From positions 35,618,172 through 35,682,171 of the forward strand of contig OX031063.1 of NCBI GenBank assembly GCA_943736015.1: a DNA stretch of 64,000 nucleotides. The letters run 5' to 3'. The first letter of the stretch is position 1, and every line of letters begins with the position of its first letter. Positions 31,061 through 44,400 of this stretch are shown here, piece after piece. The position numbers were made by a program, and so were the translations under genes. The notes under the pieces are model-generated. The model had not been told where the DNA came from. It saw only the letters and a program-made list of their open reading frames with translations, and did not search any database. The stretch is from Tridacna crocea. Its lineage: Eukaryota; Mollusca; Bivalvia; Cardiida; Cardiidae.

Positions 31061-32382
31061 CTAATTAAAAAAAAAAAAGAGATGAATATTTGATAAAGGA
31101 TTATCTTTAAATTACAATTTGATATGTCTAGAGAATTGTAACATCACAGTAAATGCTTATACATCTTATTAAAATAGACATGTACATGTACTATCCGTTA
31201 ACTAAAGTCCCCAAGATCAACACTATTTTTACACCTACTTGAACCAAACCAAAACAAATTACATGATTTACAAGGTACTTAGTTGATACGATATTCCCTG
31301 TCAAAGAAATAATTGATAGATACATAAAAGCAATAAACCGACAATGCAAAAACCTTATCCCTCCGCAATCGGTGTAGGGTAAACATGTTAAAAAACAAAG
31401 ACAAAAAATTTGGAAAAGGGAAATATCACTTTTCAAAAGAGTTCATGTCAGAGGCAGCTGCTCATATTTCCATAAAAAATCGGTTATTTTGCGAGATATT
31501 CTGGACAAAATGGCTGTTGTTATCTAACTCTTTACTAGAAAGATAGGCTTCTGAAACTCTGTTAGTCTATCAGGGATAACCAAATTTTTGTTATCGGACA
31601 CTGTTACTATAAATAGCAAATGGGGATTCCCTCTGTATCCTACATAGTCTTACTATATATACAATATAGAGGAGTCGCCAATGTGCTATTTATAGATAAG
31701 GTGTTAATAAAAATTTGAGTATAATATTCTGTGATATACAGGCGATGCACCATTGTGTTTGATGACTGACCAAGGACAACTTTAGTGTTCCCTGATAGAC
31801 CAATAGAGCTTCAAAGGCATGTGCTATAAGATGACAAAATTCTGAACTTATCTAAATTGAATCCATTTGCAGAGTTGTCTTTGGAAAGTAGGAAAACATT
31901 GTGGGAAAAGAATTAAATGTGGAATGCTTGCAACATGCTCTGTCTCCTTTTCTCACAAAATATTTTAGTAAATCTTTTCTTCAAGATCTTTCAAACAAAG
32001 GATTATGCATTACAGGTCAAAAGATTCTCATATTAAATCAGCCTTTCATACCGAAACAGTGGGTTCTTGAAAGTATTTTGGAAACATAGAAGTTACACAT
32101 TTCACACAATTTTTCCATACATTTTGGAAGAAGCAATTTTCTTCCTTGAAATACCTCTCTTTTCTCTACTTGCACTCCATACGGTATGCTTAAAACCTTC
32201 TAGATTTTCATAATATACCTCTTAAACAACAAACTAAACAACAAGCTGAATCTTATGCATGCCCTAATTGAAAGCATGTACACAGAACAATTCAAACGTG
32301 GCTAAATGGGCAAGACTACTTAACTCTGGAAAACAATGGGGAGAAAAGGAACGTATGACGATGCTAGTTTCTCCAGCTAAAC
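31061..32382 (-). other. Probable 3' UTR/flank of SAM-kinase gene
   Basis: Directly downstream of the stop at 32383. I see no clear AATAAA on the minus strand close to the stop. It contains a degenerate family A remnant near 31830-32000; the remainder looks unique and non-coding. Confidence 0.35.
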
Positions 32383-32481
32383 CTAATTCAGATCCATGGA
32401 CCACCCTGTTGCCACTGAATCAAAACTCTGTGACACACTGTCTGCATCTTCTCCCATGGCGAACCTACGTCCCATCACAGC
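32383..32481 (-). CDS. SAM-kinase coding exon 18 (terminal)
   Basis: Found by searching for a phase-0 acceptor after exon 17. TCTCTCTCTATCAG is followed by AVMGRRFAMGEDADSVSQSF then DSVATGWSMDLN and TAG. It completes the basic helix begun in exon 17 (SSIADILRK + AVMGRR), which supports the junction. Confidence 0.8.
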   Translation of the reverse strand, partial: AVMGRRFAMGEDADSVSQSFDSVATGWSMDLN

Positions 32482-35400
32482 CTGATAGAGAGAGAAATTA
32501 AGGTAACTCTTGATTAATTCTTTACCAAACCATCCCATTTTTTTTACAACTCTGACAACAAAAACTTTTCAAAACATTGTGGAAAAAGGAATAAATGCTG
32601 GTGAACAACAATTTCTCCTCTTCTCAAAAAGTCTTCAAATCTTTCAAATACAAATTCAATCATTTGAAGCTTATTGCATTGTGGTCTACGTCTACGAATG
32701 CTTTAATTATGCAAAAGTCTTTTATATTCTGTCATTGTATGACCTTGTGATAACTCTACATTCCAGGAATTGAACTTTTTCCCTGCTGTAATTTTAGTTT
32801 TTCACTGCTTTTAAAGATAAATATTGGCATATATAAGTAGCAGGAAGCAGAAAATGTAATCTAGGATCAGACTGCATGTGCTATACACTCTGATCTTAAC
32901 CCACATCCACAAAAGCTTCTAAAATTGTCATTTGAAAGAGTTAAATAAATCATAAAGTGTGAGGCATTTCAGTATAAAATGGATTTTGCAGAAAACAATC
33001 CAAATATGCTTAACTCTTTACCAAACGACAAAATATTAGGCCGGTCCAAATTGAAAGCATTTGAAGACGTCAAAATAAAACTGACAGAAAATTTGAAATT
33101 TGTATCAAAGAGGAGAGAAAACATTGTGGGAAAAGGAGAAAATGCTGGTTACCAGGATTTTCTCCTTTTCCCACAAGGTTTTTTACAGGCTTTTTTCTCA
33201 GGGTCGTTAAAAGTCAGGATTGTGTGGTAAAGAGTTAGTATAATGAATAGCAAATGAAAGGGTATATAACATCGTTTGGAAATGGACAAATGTTAAAAGG
33301 AATATTTTTCTTTTCGATTGCAAACTGAAAAATTTGAAGCTTTCTGCATAACAAAACATCCCTCAAATATATATTATTATTCAAATACTACATGGCAGAT
33401 AGTGTAGATCAAGATCTGGCTGCTTGTGACTTGCTGCATAATCTTGATCTTTATTGTCTGTAAAAGCAGCCCCCTCAGGAATCCAACAGTAAAGCAATGG
33501 AAATGGTGAGAACCCTTACCTTTCTTAGTATATCAGCAATAGAAGATAACTGCTCCTGACTAGCTCCACTAAGATCATCTATTTGATTGGGATGAGGCTT
33601 TGATATGGATCTAAGGTGATCCTTTTGGTCCTTTAGTTCCAGTGACTGTACAACAAAAGAAGGTAGACCATCTGAAGGTTGGGGTGCCAGTAAATCATTT
33701 TCTGTATTGGTAGGCACAGTGATTGGTTCTCCTTCTTTTGCAGGCTTGACTGGTTTACTGGATTGACTTAGTAAAGAATCATCCCTAGCTCCAATGATAT
33801 TTTCAGGTTTGACAGGTTTAAATGTATTTCCAGTGTTCTTTCTCACAATTGTAATACCTTCTGATATACTCTGTCTTTTACTAATCTTGTTCTTTAACTC
33901 ATCAGCCATACTTAACCTTGGAGCTTCTATCTGCATGCTCTTACTCAACACTGACATGGATCCTGCAAAGTTACCAACTGGGGGTGGGGGAGGAGCAGGG
34001 GGTACTGGTGATGATGGACATTGTGCCACCAATTTTGGAGCTAACGGATCCTTTCTCAGTTTAACCCTTATTTTATTTGACTTTGGTAACTCATTTTGAG
34101 CAACCTCTGGTTCCTGCAGTGCAAGAGAATTACTTGCTCTAGTCATGGATGCACTTGTCAAATTGTCAGCTTTTGTGTTTTGACCTAAAATTTGAGACTT
34201 TGAATCTTCCAAGGACTTTTTCAAACATGTGTTTTTAGTCTCAACTTCATTTTCTTTTGGTTCATTAAATGCCTTATCAGAAATGCTCATACTTTTTCCA
34301 GTCTGTTCTACCTGTTGAACCGTTTGCTGAGTTTTCATTTTACTTTTGCGAGGTGTAATAGCTGGTTTCTTTTTATCTGTCACATCTCTAGGATTCAAAA
34401 CAACTCTGATTTGTTCGCCACCATCATGTTTAATTTCTGCTGATTTTGAAAGACTTGCATTACTGTTAATATCTTTCCTCTTTGGTAGCTCCAACTGAAT
34501 TGGCACATTTGTCCTTTTTTCTTTAGTGAGTTTATCCTCATCAATCTTTGGCACTTTGGATGATCTGGGCCTAATGTTTACATCAATAGAATGTCTGGTA
34601 TCATTCTTTGAAATATCAAATTTATCATTTTCATGTTTTTCTGTTCTTGCAGATTTAGAGCCAGCTCTAATTTCAAAATGGTCATGCTTTAATGATTCAT
34701 CTACATTCAAATGATTAGGTTCTGCAGTAACAGACTTATTACTTGTCCTAAGCACTATTTCCGTAGGTTCTCTATAAATATTTCTTTCTCCATTTGCATC
34801 ATTATCTATTCCTAGGTTTTTAGCTGTCTTTGTGCATTCATTCACGACTGAATCTATCTGACAAATATTCTTATTTACACTTGATGTCATTGAATTATCT
34901 TGACTAGACCTAGCACAATCAGCACTAAAATGTGGCTCTACTTTGGATGACATATGTGGTAATTGGGATTCAGCATGTCTGCTAACAGAGCACTCAGAGC
35001 CCATTTCATCTCTTGACACAGACAAACTAGTCCCCAATTTTTGGTCTATAAATCTCTTTACTTCATTCACAACTTCTGTCCTATTTTGTCTACTTTCTTT
35101 GGGCACTATTTCACTTTCACTTTCAACAAGGTACATGTCACTTTTTGTAACACTAATTTTCTTTCTGTCTACTTCAAAACTTTCATCTTGTTTATCAAAA
35201 GTAATACCACAGTCATGTATTGTACCCTGTGTATTCAGTTCCGAACTGATGTTTGATGTCTGAACAGAACTGTTTTCTATTTCCTCAGTTTCATTATTCT
35301 GAATAGGTATACCAAAGAAGCTGTCATAAGAACAGTCTACATGTCTATTTCCCAATGATTTTATACTTCTATCAGACAAACTATCAACTGTATTTACTGG

Positions 35401-38400
35401 CACACTATCTAGCCCTACTGTATTATTTCCAGCACTGTCAGTGTTACTGGCCAAGTTCAAGGATTTATCCAATAATTTCTTGGTGAGAGAACTTTTTTTC
35501 TTGGGTGATGGTGGACGTCTATTACTGAAAGATTCTCTCATAATGTACTCACTACTGCTTTGACTGGTGGGAGATTTTACATGTCTGTTTCTTCTTCTTT
35601 TTCTTGCTGACTCATTGAATTTACTATCCTCTGTCAACAAAACATCAGAAGGTGAAGAGCCACCATCACTTCTATTGGATAACAAATTAAGACTGGTTTC
35701 AGATAACTTAGATTTGTTCACATACTTTTCTGCCTTATACTCAGCTTGGTTCTCCTCACATCTATTGGTCCTGTCATCTAGGCTTATAGACAACCAGGAA
35801 GACCTTGAGATTCTATCCCTCTCTGCTGAAAATTCTTTTCTAGCTGACTCAATGGATAACTCCAAATTTGGAATGAAAACATTAACAGGTCTTCTCTGCA
35901 ATTTGTGTGGAGTAACTGGCACATCTGTGCTTGCAATGTCTGACACAGTATCTGGTCTGTCAACATCTGTATCACTTGAGAGGGCACTTTCATCAGATGA
36001 ACTGTCTTTTATATCTTTCAGTGTAACTTCAGATTCATCTGAGAGCTCTCCCCCACTAACGGTAGTAACAGTACCTGATTCCCATTTATCTCCCTCACTA
36101 ATTATGTCCCTTTGAGAATCAAGTTTCCTAGCATTATTTGAGGTAGCATTGTGTAGGACACCAGTAACCTCCTCTAGGGAAGTTTTGCTCCTAGAGCTAA
36201 TTGATGCAACTTTCATTGCGTTATCTGAGATGAAATACCGTGAACTCTCCCTGACCTTTGGCATAGGGGTCAGCATGAAGTTTGGATAACCAGGTAGATC
36301 TAGAGTGTCTGTGACAAGTTTAATGATATTCCTGGTGGAATAAACATTACTTAAGGCTTCATCTGGAACACCTGCTTTCTTAAACAACTCTCTCCATGCT
36401 GGTGGAAACTCTAAACTTTCAAGAACTTGTAGAATATCCTGGTTAAAGAGAGTGAGTGGATTGATTGGATGGTTTTTTAACCCTCTACCAGACAATCCCA
36501 ACTATTATCGACCCTGAGAAAGAAAGCTTTTGAAAACATAGGGAAAGGACAAAATACTGGTAACCAGATTTTCTCCTTTTCCTACAACATTTTCTACAAT
36601 ATCAAAGGCAGAAATCATCATATTGACAAGATTTAATTTGTTGTCTGCAGATGCCTTGAATTTGGTCAAGTCCAAAAATTTGTTGTTTCGTAAAGAGTTA
36701 AGCACCTTTCAATATCATTTCCATCATATCACATCTAAATTCACTTACTCATCTATGTCCTTGGTTTAACCAGTACTAGGCTAGGGCTCTGAGGTGCCTT
36801 GCCCTTGGATACTCCTTCAGAAACCAAGTGGTTCCGGTATGGATTAAACATGGGGCCTCTATGATACGACTTTACCACTCACAGGACCCTGACATGAAGC
36901 CTCATCATGTAGTGTCATTTTGATAAGCCCTCATCATGCAAACATAAAAGTTTGTAACAAATGAATTCCTGAACTACAAACCATTCCATCCCAAGCCTAC
37001 GTAGCCTCCTGAGGTATTTTTATATTTCACTCCAGAAATCAAAAGAGCATTGTGGGAATGTCAAGTGACTGGCATGTGACTAATGAGGCTTAAATTCCAT
37101 AACATAACAAACAGGTAATTATTTTCCATAATGTCTTCTTTGGGTGCTTTGTTTGAAGTTTTGTCTGTGTATTTTCTGTATATAAATGAGCGAGTTGCTC
37201 ATGTAATATTAGAAAGTGTTTCTCGATGGTGTCAACCTTGGCCATAGTAAATCTCTAATTTCTCTTGTTGTCGGATGGTTTTCAACTACTGGGATTTTAC
37301 GAATGAAAATTATAATGCTTTGGGAGTATAAGGCTGATTTTTTTTTTATTTGTGTAGAATTTTCGTCCCAAAATATGAAGGGCCACCTTTAATGCAGTTT
37401 TCAACATTATTTCAGTAATATCACAGTGGCCAGTGCACCTATCCATGTCTTCATAGAATCTCCCTTTTTGGTGGTTTTAAATTCATAAATGATAATTCTA
37501 AGACGGAAAAAATAGATCCATAGAGAACTTTTCATTCAAAATGTAACATTATGGTGGGAGAACTTTGTACTTCTAGTGCAACATGGAATAAAATTTCTTG
37601 TAAGTTGATAAATAAGATTTTAACTGATATAATACTTTTGTATATTTTTAAATGACCATAAATTCCTTTGATGTTGACCTTGAAATTATTTGTCAATACT
37701 TTCTGTGAGTTTCCTGAAAAGGGAGGTAACTATTATCTCCCTTTGTCATAAGAATATGGTGGTTTTAGATTTATAAATGATAATTCTAAAAAATGGAAAA
37801 GTGGCTGGGTTAAAGTAGTACAGTAAGACTCATTTTTAATCATAGCAAATTTTGTAGGTTAAAATTATGGTGAGAATAGCTGTTTTCCATTAGGTGACGA
37901 CTACCTCAACCCATTACACACAAAGCCAAAGTTAAAGACCATGGGAAAGAAGCCTTTTGAAAACATTGAGGGGAAAGGAGAAAATGCTGCAAACCAGCAT
38001 TTTCTCCTTTTCCAACAATGTTTTCAACAGGCTTGTTTCCAAGGATCGTTAAAACCCAGTGGTGTTTGGTAAAGGGATAATAAAATATTTCATGATTTCT
38101 TTCTTTTTTTCTTTAACTCTTTCACACTCTGTGCAGTCTGATCTTAATTTACACCATCCAAAGAAAGTTTTTGGCGTCATAAACAGTGAGGAAAGAGTTA
38201 AGGATTATAAAAACACTGCACTGTTTGAAAAGGTTTTAACCCTTCCCAAACAATCCCTGGTTTTTACGGATCTAGAATAGTAGCCTTTTGAAAACATTGT
38301 GGGAAAAGGTGAAAATGCTGGTAACCAGCATTTTCTCCTTTTCCCACAATGTTTTCTACCCTATCATAGACAGAAATCATCTTTTTAGCAAGGGTTGAAT

Positions 38401-41400
38401 TGTTGTCTGCAAATGCTTTCAATTTGGTCTAGTCCAAAAGTTTGTCGTTTGGGAAAAGGTTAATACTGTTAGTCCCTATCTCTAAGACATTATCTCATTA
38501 CCTTGAAATTTGGTCTTTTTGCAGGATTAGGGTCCCAACACTGTGATATAAGGAGCTGTAAACCTTCAGGGGCAGAAACAGGGATCTCTGGGCGCTTATT
38601 CTTTCTCACTCTCTCTAGAATCTGTAAACAATGAAATAACTTCAGAAAAAGGACAAGTAAACTTTAAATTTGGACAAGTAGGAAATTCAGATCAACTTGT
38701 CCATGGGCAAGCGGGAAAATTGCACACACCTGCCTAACAAGATCCAAATTTTAAGAGTCAAATGCACAACTACACATGATAGAGATTCATCGTGGCAAGT
38801 ATGAACTTATTCCAATGGTTAACTGTAGCAGTTGTGCAGACAAGAAATTGCCAACCAAAAGATAGACAGATAGACAGATAGACAACTCCGGCCATAACAT
38901 ATAATACAACCCTTTGGGAGTATAAATACATGAAAAGTCTTATTACCAGCATTTTTCTCCTTTTCCTACGTTATTGTCTACCCTTTCATAGGTAAATTTT
39001 ATCACTTGAGTAGGTTCAAATGAGTCATCTGCATGTATGACTGTTCAGGCTGACCTGGGTTAATACCTTTTGCAGAAGCATTAAAGTTTAACCCTTTACC
39101 ACACAATCCCAATTTTTAACAACCCCAAGAGAGAAGCCTTTTGAAAACATTGTGGGAAAAGGAGAAAATGCTGATAATCAGCATTTTCTCCTTTTCCAAC
39201 AATGTTTTTTATCCTATCAAACACAAAATATATAATTTGAGCTACATTTATCTTGTCATCTGCAATTGCTCTCCATTTGAACTGCTCTAAAATTTCCTTG
39301 TTAGGTAAAGGGTTAAATCATGCAGTTGCATTAAACCCCCTTTCCATATATCATGGATCAAACCTTCCAGCCCTTACTTCCTTATTACCTTATCTTTATC
39401 TTCAAAAATAGGCAAGCCAAAAAACTTTGAAGTACCAAAGGTTTTACAACAACTAACCTGAAAAACACTAAGATTACTGTAAGGTTCTTTCCTCGTCAAC
39501 ATTTCCCAGAGTATGACAGCAAAACTATAAACATCAGATTTAGCTGTGATCTCCCCTTTGTTAAGAAGTTCAGGAGACATCCAGGCTGGTGTGGAAACAT
39601 TGGTCTGTTTGGTATTTCTCTTGGATTTTATGCCTGCATCATGTCTGAAATGGATAAAATGGGTACTCAATCAAAATGTCAGAAGCAGACCATTTTTTTG
39701 TATAACAACAACATAGGCTTTTGTGGACAGATAGTATTATATTCTTCGAAAAGTTGGACTGATAACTTACCTTAGTTTAGAAAAACCAAAATCACCAATC
39801 TTGGCCCTGTAACTTTGACAGAGTAGTACATTCATAGATTTGAGGTCCAAATGAATCACTTCAGGTTTATGACTGTGTAGGTATTTCATTCCAGCAGTAA
39901 TGTCTCGAGCCACTTGGAAATACAGGGCATGATCAAATGGCTCACTGAAACATACAGAAGTAAACTTAGAGCCTTTTTAGCAAACACTTATGTATAGACA
40001 TCCCCCCACCACCAAAAATAAAAAGGAAACATCAGAACATCCAGTGACAAAAAACAAATAAGGACCACGCTCTGTGTAAAGGTAGCTGAATGCATGAGCA
40101 AAAAGAAGCAATGCAGTTCAGCCTATATGGCAGCACAGACTGACAGGGGTAAATAATTTTGCCATTAAAGTCTTTACCAAATGACAAAATTTTAGACTGA
40201 TCAAAAGTGATAGAATTTGCAGACAACAAAATCAATTCAACTTCGATGTTTGACAGACCAAACATTATAGTCTGAATTGCTGCTTGACTTGGCTTGATCA
40301 GTAGTTATAGGAAGCTGATGATAGAAGAATGCTAGTTTTCTTCTTCGTGACATTATTTTCGTGAACAGCACAGACTGTTAATGTGTACTTTTATATACCG
40401 GAAGTCGTATAAAATATGCGCTGAAATTCAGAGAACCCAACCAAGATGTTGACTGGGTCCATATTCACGACACATGTCCATAATACTTTACTGTAACAAT
40501 GCGTAAACCAGTCTTATTCTATGAATAAATTACAGGAAAACCTGTTTCATCTAAAAAAAACCCTGTAGTTAAAAATAAAGTGGTGTTCGTCTGACATTGG
40601 AGCAAGAACAGACATGGATTTATGATGCTTTATTCAATTTCATACATAATTAAGATTTTGGAAAGTTGACACACTGTCATTTATTTTGGGGATCATTTGA
40701 ATTAAAATTGCGTCTATGACATAGAATTTGTGTGTGATGGAAAACCTTGTGTATTATTCATATATTAACCCTAAAGCTTTACAAAACAACAATGTTTTGA
40801 ACCAAATTGAGAGCACTTGCAGATGACAAATGAAATGTGATTCAAACAATGGTTTCTGTCATTGATAGGGTAGAAAGGGTAGAAAGAATTGTGGGAAAAG
40901 AAGAAAATTTTAAATTCCAGTATTTTCTACTTTGTCCCAAATTGTTTTTGAAAGATTTTTCTATCAGGATTGTCAAAAGTCTTCATTGTGTGGTATAGGA
41001 TTGATTGGCAACAATTACCCTTGTTTTAAAGATGTTTTCAGAAAATGTCTACTGAAAATATTCTCAGAAGTTAAAGTTTGTGGATATAATTTAGCTTTGT
41101 AATTTTTGGATTATCTAAATCTTTTTATCTGCTTGTTTGTAGCATTTTATCCATTGGCAAACCTATTTAACCCTTTACCAAATAATCCCTGCTTGTTACA
41201 AACCAGAGGATGAAACTCTCTGAAAACATTGTGGGAAAAGGGCAAAATAAGGCACCAGGCACATATATATATTTATCAATTCATTATCTCACTGTACTTA
41301 CTTTTCAGGATCATGTAGATAGTTATACAGGCTACCTCGTGACATATACTCCAGTACCATCAAGGGTAGCTTATCTGTTGTACATACACCAATAAGTAAC

Positions 41401-44400
41401 ACCACTCTTGGGTGACGTAGCTCCTTTAGCAGGCTCAACTGGTGATTAAAGGTGAAAACTTAACATCTGTATACATGTATCAGCTTAACCCTTTACCAAA
41501 CAACAACATTTTAGACAGGTCCAAATTGATAGCACTTGCAGACGACAAAATAAACGTAACTCAAAAATTGAAAGTTGTTTTCAGCAGGGTAGAAAACATT
41601 GTGGGAAAAGGAGAAAATGCTGGTTACCAGCATTTTCTCCTTTTCCCACAATGTTTTCAAAAGGTTACTATCTTAGGGTCGTAAAAACCAGGGATTGTTT
41701 GATAAAGGGTTAACTACAATATACTAACAGGGGATCCACCTAGACATAGTTTCAATAATAGACATGTATTTCAATACCTCCGATAACAGCGTGAGTGACA
41801 GACCTCAACTCCAGAAAAAAGTATAAATATGTACATATAGCTCAAAATATGTCATCTCAGGTGTCACTTAACTCTTTACCAAAGACTAGTCCAAATTTAA
41901 AGGATTTGCAGACGACGAAATAAATGTGTTTCAAAAATTGAAATTCACTTTGGGGAGGGCAGAAAACATTGGGGGAAAAAGGAGAAAATGCTGGTTACCA
42001 GCATTTTCTCATTTTCCCACAATGTTTTCAAAAGCTTTCTTTCTTGGGGTCGTTAAAAGTCGGGATTGTGTGGTAAAGAGTTAAAACCATTTTGTTTGAC
42101 AGGCTGAAGCTCTTTCTATTGACAATTTTTGTATAGAAAAATGGAAAGCTAACAAAAAAAAAATATATAAATAGGAAAGGATTCAAGAAATAGACACAAG
42201 CCATGCTCTCACAAAAGGGGACTAAATACATCTCCTTGATCCATGGTACCAAGTAAGCCATCATATAATTACGGATCCATAATATCCACTTTTTTAACAA
42301 CAAGCTTAATCATAAAAGAGACTGGTCCTTAGACATACAGAAAATTGATCAATAACAAAAGGTTTTGGCCCAGGTCAGTGACCCGAGTCAATACTTTTCG
42401 CAGATGCATTAAGCCCCCTTTTCACAGAGCATGACAATGAACTACATTAACCCTTTCCCAAACAAACCCTGCCTTTTACGTGTCTGCAGTAAAAGTCTTT
42501 TGAAAACACTGTTGGAAAAGAAGAAATTGCTCGTAACAAGCAATTTCTCCTTTTCCCACAGTGTTTTCTACCCTTTTTGAGAACTTTCTGCTATTTTCTC
42601 CAAATCTAAAATTGTCTTCTGCAAACTCTTTTGGTTTGGAAGAGTCCAAAATTTGTCGTTTGGGAAAGGGTTAAAGGACAAATATTTGATTTTTAAATCC
42701 TAATTTGAAGGCAACTCACCTCTGCTGTAAAATAATTTCTGTCCTGTGACCTCAGGGGTACCTTCAGCTTCTTTATGGCCACTTCTGAACCTTGATACAG
42801 CCCTTTGTAGACTTGGGAGAATGCCCCTTCTCCAATCATATCTGTTAATTAAACACTAATTTCAAACTCTATATGATATGAGAATTTTTTAGACCATATT
42901 GAAATGGATGACCACATATGGCTTTTATGATGAATCTGTCTCTCAAGAAAGTTCAAGTTATGAACTGAAAAGTGGAGAAAATGCAGATTACCCACATCCA
43001 TTAACTTCTGATTTTAACAGACGTTTTTCTTCTTAGACTTTTCTCTTCTGAAATGTGAAGCCAAGCTGCGTGCCTCAGTGGTAAAGTATCTGACTCACGA
43101 CCTCGTGGTTGGCGGTTTAATACTCTGTTTAGATGAACTGCAACATACAAGCTACATCTTGCTTATTCATTTCTCCTCTGAGTTTCAGTTGTGCTACACT
43201 GGAGCTCTGCAGTGCTCCGCCAAAAGACACTGTCTGACAGCCTGTGATTTGTGAAGTACTGCCGTTAGAGATTTCACAGTGTAGCTATACAGAACAATTT
43301 TATAAAGCAACCCTGAGTTTAGCTACCCCTCAAAGAAGAAGACTTTTGAAAACAGTGTAGAAAAAGGAGAAAATGCTTATAGCCAGCATTTTCTCCTTTT
43401 TCCACATTGTTATCTACATTTGGTAAAGAATTAAGATATGAAAATTCGAGCAATGGCCAAAGTGCCTTTAACTCTAGATCTTTACCAAACAACAACATTT
43501 CAGACTGATCCATATTGAAAACATTTGCATGCGACAAAATTAATGTAACTCAGAAAATGAAATTTATTTCCAGCAGTGTAGAAAACATTATAGGAAAAGG
43601 TGAACATTTTTGGTTACCAGCATTTTTCTTCTTTTCCCACAATGTTTTCTAAAGGCTTCTCTCTCAAGGTCGTAAACACTAGGGATTGCTTGGTAAAGGA
43701 TTAAAATGTGATGGTTTACCCTTTGCCACAAAGCCACATGTTTCAATAATCCATGGTAGAAAGGGTTTAGGGAACATTCCTTAGAAGGGAAAAACCAACC
43801 AAGTTTTTATCCTTTTTCCACAATATTTTCTAGCCTTTCAAGTACAAATCCATCATATGAGGCACATCTGTCAACTGCAAATGCTTTTAAGTTGTACAAG
43901 TCTATATTTCTTTTTGTCTGGTAAAGCATAGAGAAAGCAGAAAAATGAAGCAGCAAACAGCTCATATCTTACCTTCTTCTCTATAAATTATGTCAGAAAT
44001 CTGAATTTCCATGCTTGTTACTGGATCAGCATGCCTAATCCTCTCGAGCTCCTTTTGTAATTGCCTGAAAAGAAAGATAACATATGAGTTGGGCTCTGTG
44101 AAAGGGGAGCCAAGTTCACCTGTGAAAAATATCAACCCAGGTCAGTCCGTGCAGGCTGACCTTGGCAGAAAGTGGAAAAGCAATGCTGTGGAAAGTTTCA
44201 AAGGCTGACTCCATTCATCATGATATTCAAACCAAGAACCTCTTGGTCAGTATTCATCAGCCATTCTTAACCCTTAAAGTGCTGAAGTAAAACAAGAGAC
44301 ATTTTTAAATAGGAAAATCATCTGATATATTGCTGTACCAAGTTTTTTCTTTGCCAGAATATGTAACAATATAGTGGATAGTGTAGATCTAAGATCAGAC

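Noticed and set aside
31191-31436. 81-residue minus-strand frame downstream of the kinase gene
   Set aside because: Hydrophobic, no splice continuity with exon 17, and the terminal exon at 32383-32481 already supplies the stop.
35567-36115. 182-residue plus-strand frame
   Set aside because: Antisense of kinase exon 17; Ser/Leu-rich composition is the complement of the real coding strand.
36439-36501. N-terminal extension MGLSGRGLKNHPIN on the 33520-36438 frame
   Set aside because: Upstream of the acceptor at 36439; part of it is family A MITE sequence. The kinase frame enters from exon 16 instead.
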